A stretch of 64,000 nt of DNA from Phycisphaerales bacterium (GCA_905339235.1 CAJPFG010000010.1:62001-126000); one strand, 5' to 3'. Counted from the first letter of the stretch, positions 32,518 through 41,192 are shown. Made by a program: numbers and translations. Notes: a model not told the origin generated them from the sequence alone.

Positions 32518-33468
32518 TCATGGGTTCGGGGTGGAGAGCAGTTTCAGCCTTCGGAGGTTGGTGAGGTCATAGGGCTTGCCCTTGGGGTCGTTGACCTTGG
32601 GAGTTTCGAGGATCTTGGGGATTCTGGCGAGGCCGGGGTGGGCCATGAAGGCCGCGAAACCGCTTTTTTTGAGGCGCGCGAGGGAGTAGGTTCCTGTTCC
32701 GGCATGGGCCTTGACGGCTCCGCCGATCCATCCTTCGCCGATGTGCTCGTGGCGGTCGAGTTTGCTCGCGGCCTTGCCCTTGCTGTCGTTGACATGGAGG
32801 ACTTTGAGGTTTTTCAGGCCGCAGCGCTGGTCGAACTCCGCGAGGACGGCGCGGCCCTGGTCCCTGGTGGAGAGGTCGTATCCGGCGGCGTGGAGGTGGC
32901 ACGTATCGAGGCAGAAGGCGATGCGGTCGGGCGATGCGGTGCGGGCCGCGATGCGTTCGCGCATCTCGGCGAGGTGCTCGAAGCGGCCGCCGATGGTGGA
33001 GCCGGCGCCCACGGTTCCTTCGAGGCAGGAGACGGTGCGGAACCCCTTGGTTCGGCGGAAGAGTTCGGCGTAGGCATCCTCGATGCGTTGCAGGCCGGTG
33101 GGGAGGTCGCTCCCGACGAACGAGCCGGGGTGGTGCACGAGGTAGGGGATGGCGAGGGTTTCGCAGCGATGGATCTCGTCGGTCATGAGATCGACGCTCT
33201 TGCGCCAGAGATCGTCGTTGATGCTGGCGAGGTTGATGAGGTAGGAGGCGTGGCTGACGATCCCGCCGCGGCCGTCGGGGCCGCCGGAATCCCAGGCGAG
33301 TTCGCGGGTCCGCGCGAGCCACTCGCGGACCATGCCTTCATCCAGGGGCTTGGCCTTCCACTGCTGCTGGTTCTTGGTGAAGACCTGGACGCAGTCGAAG
33401 CCGAGTTTCTCGCCCTCGTTGAGGGCATTGACCATGGAGCCGGCGATGGAGAGGTGGGAGCCGAACAT
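32518..33468 (-). CDS. nfo: Deoxyribonuclease IV (AP endonuclease)
   Basis: 316 residues from the ATG at 33468 (MFGSHLSIAGSM). Endonuclease IV cleaves the backbone 5' of abasic sites in base-excision repair. All three-Zn ligands are in place: HASYLINLAS, VHHPGSF, CLEGTVGAG, CLDTCHLHAAGYD, VLHVNDSKG, DRHEHIGEG and ETPK. The length is somewhat greater than E. coli Nfo (285). A hypothetical exported protein is encoded 10 bp upstream on the same strand and may be co-transcribed. This is the housekeeping member; the divergent endonuclease IV-like gene at 22575 shares the fold but not the sequence detail. Confidence 0.96.
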   Translation of the reverse strand: MFGSHLSIAGSMVNALNEGEKLGFDCVQVFTKNQQQWKAKPLDEGMVREWLARTRELAWDSGGPDGRGGIVSHASYLINLASINDDLWRKSVDLMTDEIHRCETLAIPYLVHHPGSFVGSDLPTGLQRIEDAYAELFRRTKGFRTVSCLEGTVGAGSTIGGRFEHLAEMRERIAARTASPDRIAFCLDTCHLHAAGYDLSTRDQGRAVLAEFDQRCGLKNLKVLHVNDSKGKAASKLDRHEHIGEGWIGGAVKAHAGTGTYSLARLKKSGFAAFMAHPGLARIPKILETPKVNDPKGKPYDLTNLRRLKLLSTPNP

Positions 33469-33478
33469 CGGGGCGATC

Positions 33479-34021
33479 TTACGGAGCGTCGTTCGCGGCG
33501 GCGTCCCGGCGAGTCGTGGCGCCGTAAAGGGCCGCAACATCGGGGCGGGTGAGGAGGTAGGCGTCGCGCTGGTGGTCCCAGAGTTCGCCATCGCCGTCGA
33601 ACCAGGGGCCGAGGTCGCCGCGCCGAAGGACGCGTGCCTGGGCCACGGGTTCGAGCGCGGGGAGTGAGTTCCAGATTGCGGGCATGGCGGCGGTTGTGAA
33701 GATGGAATCGTCGAACTCGTCGGAGCAGCAGGAGCAGGCACCCGGCGCGCCGCCTCGGGCGATAAGGCGAACGACGCCGCGGACGGCCATCGCGTCGCCG
33801 GTTCGGGCGAGGTAGCGCAGTTCCTCCGCGTTGGTCCACACCAACTCGCCGAAGCGGGACTCTTCATCGGAGGACAAGTCGCGGCCGACGGGGATGGTGG
33901 AGAGCGGCGCAAGAAAGCCGCGGTCGATGACGGCGCGCCGGCCCGCGGGAAGGCGGGAAGCACCGAGCGCGGCGAGGGCGAGCAGGAGCGCGGCGGTCGG
34001 GGCGGCGTTGCGGCGGTTCAT
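33479..34021 (-). CDS. Hypothetical exported protein
   Basis: 180 residues. The N-terminus (MNRRNAAPTAALLLALAALGASRLPA) is a signal peptide or membrane anchor. The body is helical, with a Cys cluster (GACSCCSDEFDDS) at about residue 93 that could bind a metal or form disulfides, and ends in an Asn/Asp/Ala tail. No family recognised. It lies 10 bp upstream of nfo in the same direction, which suggests an operon, though the functional link is unclear. Confidence 0.7.
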   Translation of the reverse strand: MNRRNAAPTAALLLALAALGASRLPAGRRAVIDRGFLAPLSTIPVGRDLSSDEESRFGELVWTNAEELRYLARTGDAMAVRGVVRLIARGGAPGACSCCSDEFDDSIFTTAAMPAIWNSLPALEPVAQARVLRRGDLGPWFDGDGELWDHQRDAYLLTRPDVAALYGATTRRDAAANDAP

Positions 34022-34063
34022 GCGGCCCAGTATCGGCGGGCCGACGCGGGCACCAATGAAAAC

Positions 34064-34089
34064 AGGCCGGACGCTTTCGCGTGCGGCCT
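34064..34089 (-). terminator. Rho-independent terminator
   Basis: Arms AGGCCG(G)ACG and CGT(G)CGGCCT around loop CTTTCG, followed on the minus strand by GTTTTC. It lies 27 bp past the stop of the PEP-CTERM-like gene at 34117-34920. It is almost identical to the hairpin at 35138-35165. Confidence 0.75.
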
Positions 34090-34116
34090 GCGCGTGATTC
34101 TCAGAACCGGAGGGAC

Positions 34117-34920
34117 TTACCGACGGCGACGGCCGGCGATCAGACCTCCGAGGCCCAGCAGCGCGAGGGCGCCGGGGGCGGGGGTGATGTTGTCCAAGTC
34201 GGCGAACTCGCCTGCATTCTGGAAGTTGTCGTTGACTGTGACGAACTGTTCAATCGAGGTACCGGCGACCGTGCCGGTCACGCTGGAGTAGAAGGGGTTA
34301 CCGTTCATGGAGTAGTTGATCGTGCCCAGGCCGGCGTTCGCGTTGGGATCGAAGGCGACGGACAGTTGGAACCAACTGGCGATCGGGAAGGCGACGCCCG
34401 AGTCCACGAACGCGAGACCAGTGCCGGTGTCGTCCAGGAGGAAGATATTGCCCTGGAAGTTCAACTTCACGCGCCAACTGAGGAAGCCCTGGGATGGCGC
34501 CTGGCCGACGTAGTCGTAGTCGGCCCCGCCGGGGGCGCTGATGAAGACCCACCAACTGGTGTTGTCGGGGGTGTTTGCCGGAGTGAGAACACTGGGAGAC
34601 AGACCCACGCGGCCCGTGCCGGCGCCGACGGTGGGATCGTTGATCTGGCGGTACGACTGGGCACCATCCTGAGCATTCAAGTTGGTGACCGATGCCCAAG
34701 GCAGGTCCACACCGCTTGCTGTCCAGCCGTTCTGCGGCTCGAGCGGAGAGCCGGCCACGAAGGCCGGCGCTTCGAAACTCGTTGACCAAAGGCCCTGTGC
34801 ACGGTCGCCGAACGACCCGTTGTTCAGTGCCGACAATGACGTGTCGAAAGTCTTTTGCTGAGCCACGGCGGCGGAACCCGCGATGGCGACGATCGCGAAT
34901 GCGAACACGTTGATTCTCAT
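34117..34920 (-). CDS. PEP-CTERM-like exported protein
   Basis: 267 residues from the ATG at 34920, with GGAGAGAG just upstream; the same leader sequence precedes the neighbouring paralogous-type gene. Signal peptide MRINVFAFAIVAIAGSAAVA. The body looks like a concanavalin-like jelly-roll (QNGWTASGVDLPWASV, WWVFISAPGGADYDYVG, FLSWRVKLNFQGN, ADLDNI), the fold often used for carbohydrate or calcium binding. The tail TPAPGALALLGLGGL plus four Arg is a PEP-CTERM-like sorting tag. The function is unknown. Confidence 0.85.
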   Translation of the reverse strand: MRINVFAFAIVAIAGSAAVAQQKTFDTSLSALNNGSFGDRAQGLWSTSFEAPAFVAGSPLEPQNGWTASGVDLPWASVTNLNAQDGAQSYRQINDPTVGAGTGRVGLSPSVLTPANTPDNTSWWVFISAPGGADYDYVGQAPSQGFLSWRVKLNFQGNIFLLDDTGTGLAFVDSGVAFPIASWFQLSVAFDPNANAGLGTINYSMNGNPFYSSVTGTVAGTSIEQFVTVNDNFQNAGEFADLDNITPAPGALALLGLGGLIAGRRRR

Positions 34921-35137
34921 GTCTCTCTCTCCAATAGAGGCCGTGCGCACCGGGCCAAACACGGCGGCGGGACGTCAAAGCCTCGTTGCTGGATAGAGTC
35001 TACCAGAAATAGGACTTATGTAACCTAAATCTGGTGATCCATGGCCCAGCAGATGCCCGCTTTTGAGAGGTGTATGTTTGGTATGACCTGCGATGCAGTC
35101 GGTGAGTCGGCCGCGCGGCGTGCGTGCCAAATGAAAA

Positions 35138-35165
35138 CGGGCCGGACGCTTTCGCATCCGGCCCG
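35138..35165 (-). terminator. Rho-independent terminator
   Basis: Arms CGGGCCGGACG and CATCCGGCCCG (one G-T pair), loop CTTTCG, followed on the minus strand by GTTTTCAT. It lies 23 bp past the stop of the gene at 35189-35911 and shares its loop and stem with the terminator at 34064, suggesting duplication of a gene-plus-terminator unit. Confidence 0.85.
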
Positions 35166-35188
35166 CGATAGGTATCAGACCGAGGGTC

Positions 35189-35911
35189 TTACCGACGGCG
35201 ACGGCCGACGATGAGACCGCCCAAGCCGAGCAGCGCGAGGGCGCCGGGCGTGGGAACCGCGTTGGCGCGGATCATGAAGTTGAGGTTGCCGAAGCCGATG
35301 GCCGAGGCGTCGAGGGCGGGTCCGCCGCCGAAGCCGGGGTTGGTGTTGGGGTCGAAGCCAGTGGAGCCGCTGAAGAAGGACCGGCCGAGTCCCGGGCCGT
35401 TGGCGTCAACGGTGAAGGGGTAGGTGCCGCCGGCGTGGTTCTGACCGACCGCGATCAGGAACCCGGCGCCAGGAACGACGACGCCGGGGAGGGCGACCGT
35501 CTGGAAGACGTTGTTGTCGATCGCACCCGGGTCAATGTTTCCGCCGCCCGCGAAGAGCAGAGAGCCGGGCTGAGGTCCGGCGCCGGGGAGCGTGTCGGCC
35601 CAGATGAACACGTCGAAGAACGAGCCCGCGACGACGCCGTTCTGGCCGACGAACTCGTCGCAGCCCCAAGTCACTTCAAGACTGGTCAGCACGTTGTTGC
35701 CGCCCGCCACGTTGAACTGGTTGGAGGCGACGAGGTACCCGCCGCTGGTCAGGCCGAAGGAGTTCTCGGCGTTGCCATCGTCCATCTGGTACGTCGCGCG
35801 ATTGACGTATCCGCCCTGGCCGGCGGCGCTGGGGCCGGCGGGGCTGATCGTCTGTCCCATGGCGCTGCCTGCGCAGCCGATGAGCGCAAAAACAAAGAGT
35901 GCGTTTTTCAT
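35189..35911 (-). CDS. PEP-CTERM-like exported protein
   Basis: 240 residues, GGAGAGAG 5 nt before the ATG. Signal peptide MKNALFVFALIGCAGSAMGQ. The body is beta-rich (YQMDDGNAENSFGLTSGGYL, VFIWADTLPGAGPQPGSLLF, FLIAVGQNHAGGTYPFTVD), matching a recurring planctomycete secreted fold with unknown role. The tail AVPTPGALALLGLGGL plus four Arg is nearly identical to that of the gene at 34117, although the bodies are dissimilar, which suggests that the tag and flanking signals move as a cassette. Confidence 0.85.
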   Translation of the reverse strand: MKNALFVFALIGCAGSAMGQTISPAGPSAAGQGGYVNRATYQMDDGNAENSFGLTSGGYLVASNQFNVAGGNNVLTSLEVTWGCDEFVGQNGVVAGSFFDVFIWADTLPGAGPQPGSLLFAGGGNIDPGAIDNNVFQTVALPGVVVPGAGFLIAVGQNHAGGTYPFTVDANGPGLGRSFFSGSTGFDPNTNPGFGGGPALDASAIGFGNLNFMIRANAVPTPGALALLGLGGLIVGRRRR

Positions 35912-36056
35912 GTCTCTCTCCTGTGCCCCCAGACGCCGACGTACAACGCCGACCTGTGGAGCATCTTGTCTCTGCCCCCAGATTAAGGGGGATTCAGAAA
36001 TTCCGCAAGGGCCAATCTAACCGAAATTCGGAGGTTTCCGGAACCTACGGTCCGGG

Positions 36057-36839
36057 ATGTCCAAACCGAGTCTGGAAGGTCGCATCGCCGTTGTTACCGG
36101 AGCATCCGCGGGCATCGGGCTGGCGGTGGCGAGAATCCTCGCGGCCCAGGGCGCGATGGTGGTCGTTAATGCCCGTCGCCAAGCCAAGTTAGAGGAGGTC
36201 GTGGGCGAGTTGGGGAAGGGCCGCGCGATCGCAGTCGCGGGTGATTGCTCCGAGCCTGCGGTGATCGGGCGCCTGCTCGATGCCGCTCGGAGTACGTTCG
36301 GCCGCGAGGCCGATCTGGTAGTGGTGAACGCCGGGCGCGGGCTCAATGGATCGGTGTTGACCTCCGACACCAGCCAGTGGGAGGAGATGGTGCGCACCAA
36401 CGTCATCGGCGCGGCCCACCTGATTCGCGAGGCAGGCCTCCGTCTGTCGAAGGCGACCGAGGGCAAGTCGGGCCCTGCGGTGCTCGACCGTGCTCGCGAC
36501 ATCATCGTGCTCGGCTCGACCGTGGGGCGCCACGTGTCGCCGTTTTCGTCAATGTACGGATCGACGAAGTTCGCGGTGCACGGCCTGACGGAAGGGGCGC
36601 GGCGCGAGTTGGGGCCGCGGGGCGTGCGGGTGTCTCTGGTTGAACCGGGATTCGTCGTGAGCGAGTTCCAGGGCGTGGCGGGATACGACCAGAAGTGGAT
36701 GGATGGCGTTTTCGAGCGCATCGGCCCGCCGCTGACTCCGGATGACGTTGCTCGGACGGTGGCATTCATGGCGAGTCAGCCCGCGGGTGTGCATGTTGCG
36801 GATGTGCTGATCCGGCCGACTCGGCAGGACTATCCGTGA
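36057..36839 (+). CDS. SDR-family oxidoreductase, classical type
   Basis: 260 residues. Cofactor motif TGASAGIG (about 14-21), VVNAGRG (NAG), a catalytic Ser in IVLGSTVG, the YGSTK motif (YxxxK) and VRVSLVEPGFVVSEF (PG motif), in the order of classical short-chain dehydrogenases of the YdfG/YgfF kind. NARR after the second strand suggests NADP preference. The substrate is unknown; this clade often reduces 3-hydroxy acids or carbonyls. No clear ribosome binding site. It is a single gene with 230 bp before gdhA. Confidence 0.92.
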   Translation: MSKPSLEGRIAVVTGASAGIGLAVARILAAQGAMVVVNARRQAKLEEVVGELGKGRAIAVAGDCSEPAVIGRLLDAARSTFGREADLVVVNAGRGLNGSVLTSDTSQWEEMVRTNVIGAAHLIREAGLRLSKATEGKSGPAVLDRARDIIVLGSTVGRHVSPFSSMYGSTKFAVHGLTEGARRELGPRGVRVSLVEPGFVVSEFQGVAGYDQKWMDGVFERIGPPLTPDDVARTVAFMASQPAGVHVADVLIRPTRQDYP

Positions 36840-36901
36840 ATGAGTGACAGCGGTGCGCGCGGGTGCGATTTCATCGAGGGCCCTTGGGATTCGTCGGTTT
36901 C

Positions 36902-36945
36902 CTCACGCATGGGAAGGGGTTTTTGCGTTCTGACCCACGCGTGAG
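36902..36945. repeat. Inverted repeat upstream of gdhA
   Basis: Arms CTCACGCATGGG (36902-36913) and CCCACGCGTGAG (36934-36945), 12 bp with one mismatch, enclosing AAGGGGTTTTTGCGTTCTGA. It may terminate the upstream SDR gene (63 bp past its stop) or be a regulator site for gdhA, whose start is 125 bp downstream. Confidence 0.5.
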
Positions 36946-37069
36946 AACGCGAGAAATCTCGGATCGACTCCGGCCCGGCAGCGGGTACGATGCAACCCAC
37001 TCGGAAACCGGGACTGTGCCCCGGCCTCCACCGGGTGCCTAACAAACTCCAAAGAGAGCAGGGAGTGTC

Positions 37070-38446
37070 ATGAGCCAGGCAACCGCGACGAAGAAACCCG
37101 TCAAGACCAATGCGAAGGGCAAGGGCGGCGCGCCCGGCAAAGGGGCCGAACTGCTGGCGCACCCGATCTTTGACGAACTGGGCTTCCAGACGGACCCGAA
37201 CAATCTGTACCGGCAGACGGTGTCATGCATGCTGCAGGCGGCGGACCTGATGAACCTGCCGCACCAACTGAAGATCGTTCTGGCGCAGCCCAAGAACGAG
37301 ATCATGGTGAACTTCCCGGTGCGGATGGACGACGGGGAGTTCCGGTTGTTCAAGGGGTACCGGGTCCAGCACAACAACGCGCTGGGGCCGTACAAGGGCG
37401 GGCTGCGGTTCCACCACGACGTTCATCTCGACGACGTGAAGTCGCTCGCGTTCCTGATGACCATGAAGTGCTCGCTGGTGGGCGTGCCCTTCGGCGGGGG
37501 CAAGGGCGGCATCAAGGTCGATCCGTACAAGCACAGCAAGGGCGAGATGGAGCGGATCGTCCGCCGCTTCACGACCGCGATCGCGCATCAGATCGGACCG
37601 GACTACGACATTCCCGCGCCGGACGTGGGAAGCAACGCGCAGCACATGGCGTGGATCGCCGACACGTACTCGTTCCTGAGCGAGGTGGGCGGGCACCAGC
37701 CCGAGGCCGTGATCACCGGCAAGCCGGTGGAGTTCGGGGGGTCGCTGGGGCGTGAGAAGGCCACCGGCCAGGGCGTGGTGGACACGCTGACGGAGATGCT
37801 CCCGGAGATCGGCGTGGACATGAAGGGGTGCAAGGTCAGCATCCTGGGCTACGGCAACGTGGGCTCGTGGACGGGGCGCATCCTGCAGGACCGCGGGGCC
37901 AAGATCATCGCGGTGATGGACCACACCGGCGGGATCGCCAACGACAACGGCATCGACGCTCACTCGCTGGCCCTGCACTGCTCCAAACTCGGCGGCGTCG
38001 GCGGCTATAAGAACGCCGACAAGATCGACAAGGACGAGTTCTACCAGACGCGGGTCGACGTCTTCGTTCCGTGCGCGCTGGAGCAGATGATCCAGGAGCC
38101 CGAGGCCCGGATGCTCAACTGCAAGGTGGTGGCGGAGGGCGCCAACGCCCCGACCACGCCCGCGGGCGAGCGGGTGCTGGAGTCGCGCGGCATCGAAGTT
38201 CTCCCGGCCATCCTGTGCAACGCCGGCGGCGTCACGGTTTCCTACTTCGAGTGGGTCCAGAACAAGACCTGCCAGTCGTGGGACCTGGACCAGGTGGATG
38301 CGCAGTTGAACAAGCACATGGTCCGGGCCGCGGCCAAGGTGCGGGAGGCGCGCAAGAAGTACAAGTGCGGCCTGCGGACGGCGGCGTACATCGGCGCGCT
38401 GGAGCGGCTGCGGGCGGCGTACGAGTTGCGCGGGATTTTCCCGTAA
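37070..38446 (+). CDS. gdhA: Glutamate (Glu/Leu/Phe/Val) dehydrogenase
   Basis: 458 residues, GGGAG 5 nt before the ATG. The enzyme interconverts glutamate and 2-oxoglutarate plus ammonium with NAD(P). PYKGGLRFHHDVHLDDVKSLAFLMTMKCSLVGVPFGGGKGGI is the family signature, with the catalytic Lys; PAPDVGSNAQHMAWIADTYS follows. The Rossmann motif is GYGNVGSW at about 260. The N-terminal 22 residues are a Lys/Gly-rich extension absent in most homologues. The C-terminal EGANAPTTPAGERVL and NAGGVTVSYFEWVQN motifs are canonical for hexameric GDH. A very strong terminator follows. Confidence 0.96.
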   Translation: MSQATATKKPVKTNAKGKGGAPGKGAELLAHPIFDELGFQTDPNNLYRQTVSCMLQAADLMNLPHQLKIVLAQPKNEIMVNFPVRMDDGEFRLFKGYRVQHNNALGPYKGGLRFHHDVHLDDVKSLAFLMTMKCSLVGVPFGGGKGGIKVDPYKHSKGEMERIVRRFTTAIAHQIGPDYDIPAPDVGSNAQHMAWIADTYSFLSEVGGHQPEAVITGKPVEFGGSLGREKATGQGVVDTLTEMLPEIGVDMKGCKVSILGYGNVGSWTGRILQDRGAKIIAVMDHTGGIANDNGIDAHSLALHCSKLGGVGGYKNADKIDKDEFYQTRVDVFVPCALEQMIQEPEARMLNCKVVAEGANAPTTPAGERVLESRGIEVLPAILCNAGGVTVSYFEWVQNKTCQSWDLDQVDAQLNKHMVRAAAKVREARKKYKCGLRTAAYIGALERLRAAYELRGIFP

Positions 38447-38472
38447 GAGAAAAATCGCACATAGCAAACGGC

Positions 38473-38511
38473 AAATCGCAAATGTTCCGGGATCGGGACA
38501 TTTGCGATTTT
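38473..38511 (+). terminator. Rho-independent terminator of gdhA
   Basis: A 16-bp stem AAATCGCAAATGTTCC/GGGACATTTGCGATTT with a single mismatch and a GGGATC-type loop, followed by TTCATTT. The AAATCGCAAATG text is also a dispersed repeat of this genome (compare 57252-57283), so the terminator was probably built from repeat DNA. Confidence 0.8.
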
Positions 38512-38560
38512 CATTTCCAGATTCGCATTTGCGAACTGCCCGTTGCTACTTTTCCTCGCC

Positions 38561-38938
38561 ATGCTCCTCTACCTCGCCGCCGACCTCATCTGGGCGACCC
38601 GCATCAAGGGCGTCGCCGAAGCGCTCGGGCTTCCGGCGCGGCCTGTGCGCTCCCTCGAAATGCTCGAGGCGCGGCTCGCGGATTCTCGTGTCTCGGCCAT
38701 CCTGCTGGACCTGGAACGGCCAGAGGAGGCGCTGGCCATGATCGCCCGGCTTCGCGGGCCGGGGGCCGGCGAGCAGGATCGGTCCATCTGCATCCTCGCG
38801 TGGGCTCCGCACGTGCAGAAGGATCTCATGCAGCAGGCTCGCGACGCGGGCGCCGATGAAGTGCTGCCGCGCGGGGCGTTTGACCGCAATCTCGGTGAGA
38901 TCATGCTGAAGTTGGCGTCCTGCGGCGGGGAGGCCTAA
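38561..38938 (+). CDS. Receiver-like (pseudo-response-regulator) domain protein
   Basis: 125 residues from the ATG at 38561 (MLLYLAADLIWATRI). The pattern of alternating strands and helices (SRVSAILLDLERPEEALAMIARL; SICILAWAPHVQKDLMQQARDAGADEVLPRG) follows a CheY-like receiver, with DL in the phosphoacceptor strand. The acidic pair near the N-terminus and the conserved Lys are missing, so it is likely a pseudo-receiver that does not use standard phosphotransfer. No output domain. It lies directly upstream of rpsA; a link to translation is positional only. Confidence 0.75.
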   Translation: MLLYLAADLIWATRIKGVAEALGLPARPVRSLEMLEARLADSRVSAILLDLERPEEALAMIARLRGPGAGEQDRSICILAWAPHVQKDLMQQARDAGADEVLPRGAFDRNLGEIMLKLASCGGEA

Positions 38939-39134
38939 CATCCCCCTCGCCGGCAGGTGGAGCCGGCCCGTCATTTCCCCGCGTTCGCGGGGGCGGTTTT
39001 CAAGGACGACCAGACCGCCCGGCAAGGGCAGGGCTGGGCCCGGGTGGGCCGAGTCCGGAGGTCGTGTCCCCTCTATCCACCGAGGGTGGGGCGCGCCTTT
39101 GCGGCCGACAGGCCGCGGATTCCGAAGGAAAAAC

Positions 39135-40907
39135 ATGATTGATGAAACTCTGATCGCGTCCCTGGGCCTCGCGGATGACGAGGCCTCGCAGATGATCCGT
39201 GATGCCATGGGCGCCAAGGGCAAGGGCACGGAATACATGGAGAGCCTGGTGGCCACGCAGATGGCCGACCTGACGCCCGGGAAACTGGTGCGGGGCAAGG
39301 TGGTGGGCTACGCGGGGGACGACGTGGTGATCGAGGTCGGGCTCAAGTCCGAGGGGCTGGTGCCCAAGGAAGAGTTCGAGGGCATGGACATCAAGCCCGG
39401 CGACATGGTGGACGTGCTGCTGGAGGACCTGGAGGGCGAGAGCGGCCTGATCCAACTCTCCAAGCGCCGCGCCGACCGCATGATGGCGTGGCAGCGGATC
39501 GTGGACACGACCAAGGAAGGCGACGTGGTCGAGGGCTTGGTCACCAAGAAGATCAAGGGCGGGCTGCTGGTGGATATCGGCGTGGCGGTCTTCCTGCCGG
39601 CGAGCCAGGTGGACATCCGCCGGCCCGGCGAGGTTGGGGACTTCATCGGCAAGCGAGTGCGGGCCGAGATCCTCAAAATCGACCTGGAGCGCAAGAACAT
39701 CGTGATCTCGCGGCGCAAACTGATCGAGACCGAGCGCGACGCGGCGAAGAAGCGCCTGATGGACACGCTGAAGGAAGGCGACACGGTCACGGGCGAGGTC
39801 AAGAACATCGCCGACTTCGGCGCTTTCGTGGACCTGGGCGGGATCGACGGCCTGCTGCACATCACGGACATGTCGTGGGGGAGGATCAACCACCCCAGCG
39901 AACTGCTCAAGATGGGCCAGAAGATCGAGGTCAAGGTCCTCAACATCGACCGCGAGAAAGAGAAGATTGCGCTGGGGCTCAAGCAGAAGGAAGCCAGCCC
40001 CTGGGAGGAAATCGAGCGCAAGTACCCGGTGGGCTCGCGCGTCCACGGGGCGGTGGTCAACATCATGTCCTACGGCGCGTTCGTGCGGCTGGAGGACGGC
40101 ATCGAGGGCCTGGTGCATATCAGCGAGATGTCGTGGACTCGCCGGGTCAACCACCCCAGCGAGATGGTGCAGCCCAACCAGGAGGTCGATGTCGTTGTCC
40201 TGGAGATCAACAAAGACAAGCAGGAAATCAGCCTCGGCATGAAGCAGACCGAGGTCAACCCCTGGGAACTGGTGGGCGAGAAGTACCCGCCGGGCACGAT
40301 CATCGAGGGCAAGGTGCGGAACCTGGCCAACTACGGCGCGTTCGTGGAGATCGAGCCGGGCATCGACGGGCTGCTGCACATCTCGGACATGTCGTGGACC
40401 AAGAAGGTCACGCACCCCAACGAGGTGCTCAAGAAGGGCGACACGGTCAAGTGCGTGGTGCTGGAGGTCGAGCGCGACAAGCAGCGCATCAGCCTGGGCA
40501 TCAAGCAACTCACCGAGGACCCGTGGCTGACCGCGATCCCCGAGCACTACAAGCCCGGCATGGTCGTCCGGGGCAAGGTCACGAAGATCACGAACTTCGG
40601 CGTGTTCGTGGAACTCGAGAACGACCTCGAGGGCCTGCTGCACATCTCCGAACTGGCCGACCACAAGGTCGAGAACCCGCAGGACGTGGTGAAGCCCGGC
40701 GATGAAATCGACGTCAAGATTCTGCGCGTGGACCGGCAGGACCGCAAGATCGGCCTGTCGCTCAAGCGGGCCCAGTGGGGCGATTCCTCCGGCGCTCAGA
40801 CGCCCAGCGAAGAGACTCCCAAGAAGGGCAAGGGCGGCGACTTCCCGACCCGCGGCGGCATGGGCGCCCACGACGCCATGGGCACCGACAAGATCCGGTT
40901 CCAGTAA
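39135..40907 (+). CDS. rpsA: 30S ribosomal protein S1
   Basis: 590 residues; the ATG at 39135 has GAAGGA at 39124-39129. Six S1 RNA-binding domains follow one another: LTPGKLVRGKVVGYAGDD, VVEGLVTKKIKGGLLVDIG, VTGEVKNIADFGAFVDLGG, VHGAVVNIMSYGAFVRLED, IEGKVRNLANYGAFVEIEP and VRGKVTKITNFGVFVELEN. Domains 3-6 share the (G)(L/V)(L/V)HIS(E/D)MSW motif. This is the full-length bacterial S1 that recruits mRNA to the ribosome. A small hairpin (GCGGCC-GACA-GGCCGC, 39101-39116) lies just before the ribosome binding site and could regulate initiation. A strong terminator follows. Confidence 0.97.
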   Translation: MIDETLIASLGLADDEASQMIRDAMGAKGKGTEYMESLVATQMADLTPGKLVRGKVVGYAGDDVVIEVGLKSEGLVPKEEFEGMDIKPGDMVDVLLEDLEGESGLIQLSKRRADRMMAWQRIVDTTKEGDVVEGLVTKKIKGGLLVDIGVAVFLPASQVDIRRPGEVGDFIGKRVRAEILKIDLERKNIVISRRKLIETERDAAKKRLMDTLKEGDTVTGEVKNIADFGAFVDLGGIDGLLHITDMSWGRINHPSELLKMGQKIEVKVLNIDREKEKIALGLKQKEASPWEEIERKYPVGSRVHGAVVNIMSYGAFVRLEDGIEGLVHISEMSWTRRVNHPSEMVQPNQEVDVVVLEINKDKQEISLGMKQTEVNPWELVGEKYPPGTIIEGKVRNLANYGAFVEIEPGIDGLLHISDMSWTKKVTHPNEVLKKGDTVKCVVLEVERDKQRISLGIKQLTEDPWLTAIPEHYKPGMVVRGKVTKITNFGVFVELENDLEGLLHISELADHKVENPQDVVKPGDEIDVKILRVDRQDRKIGLSLKRAQWGDSSGAQTPSEETPKKGKGGDFPTRGGMGAHDAMGTDKIRFQ

Positions 40908-40920
40908 CGCACGCGACTCG

Positions 40921-40952
40921 GGCGGCACAAGCCTTCCGGCTTGTTGCCCGCC
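40921..40952. repeat. Palindromic repeat downstream of rpsA
   Basis: ACAAGCC-TTCC-GGCTTGT has perfect 7-bp arms, extended outward by GGCGGC and TGCCCGCC with small mismatches. The TTCC loop is the complement of the GGAA loop in the hairpin at 50642-50661. Confidence 0.75.
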
Positions 40953-40971
40953 GATATCCAGCGCACTACTA

Positions 40972-41004
40972 CGCCCGGGCGATCGCGCCCGGGCGCTTTT
41001 TTTT
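40972..41004 (+). terminator. Rho-independent terminator of rpsA
   Basis: A stem of about 9-10 bp, CGCCCGGGCG (40972-40981) with CGCCCGGGCG (40986-40995), followed by C and a run of eight T (40997-41004). This is the clearest intrinsic terminator in the window. Confidence 0.92.
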
Positions 41005-41111
41005 CGTCGTTCGGCGCGTCGGCGCGCGGAATCAGCGCCCGGCCGCAGGAGCGGCGGGCGCTTCTACACTTCGCTGGTGGGGCTCCATCCCGTCGCGGTC
41101 CTTCCGGCGCT

Positions 41112-41192
41112 CTAGCAGAGCGCCAGGAAGCTCAGGAGGCAGAGGATCGCGACACGTTTGCGGGAATCGGTCATGGCAAGTATGCGGCTCAT
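41112..41192 (-). CDS. Possible 26-residue hydrophobic peptide
   Basis: On the minus strand ATG at 41192 is preceded by GAGAGGG with a 5-nt spacer, a strong ribosome binding site. The frame encodes MSRILAMTDSRKRV followed by the hydrophobic AILCLLSFLALC and a TAG stop. It ends in Cys and looks like a tiny membrane peptide or leader. Its reading frame is free of rare features, but a 27-codon frame could arise by chance. It argues against the long start of the divergent gene. Confidence 0.35.
   Translation of the reverse strand: MSRILAMTDSRKRVAILCLLSFLALC

Noticed and set aside
39000-40928. 642-codon minus-strand frame opposite rpsA
   Set aside because: Antisense shadow produced by the repetitive S1 domains; no independent evidence.
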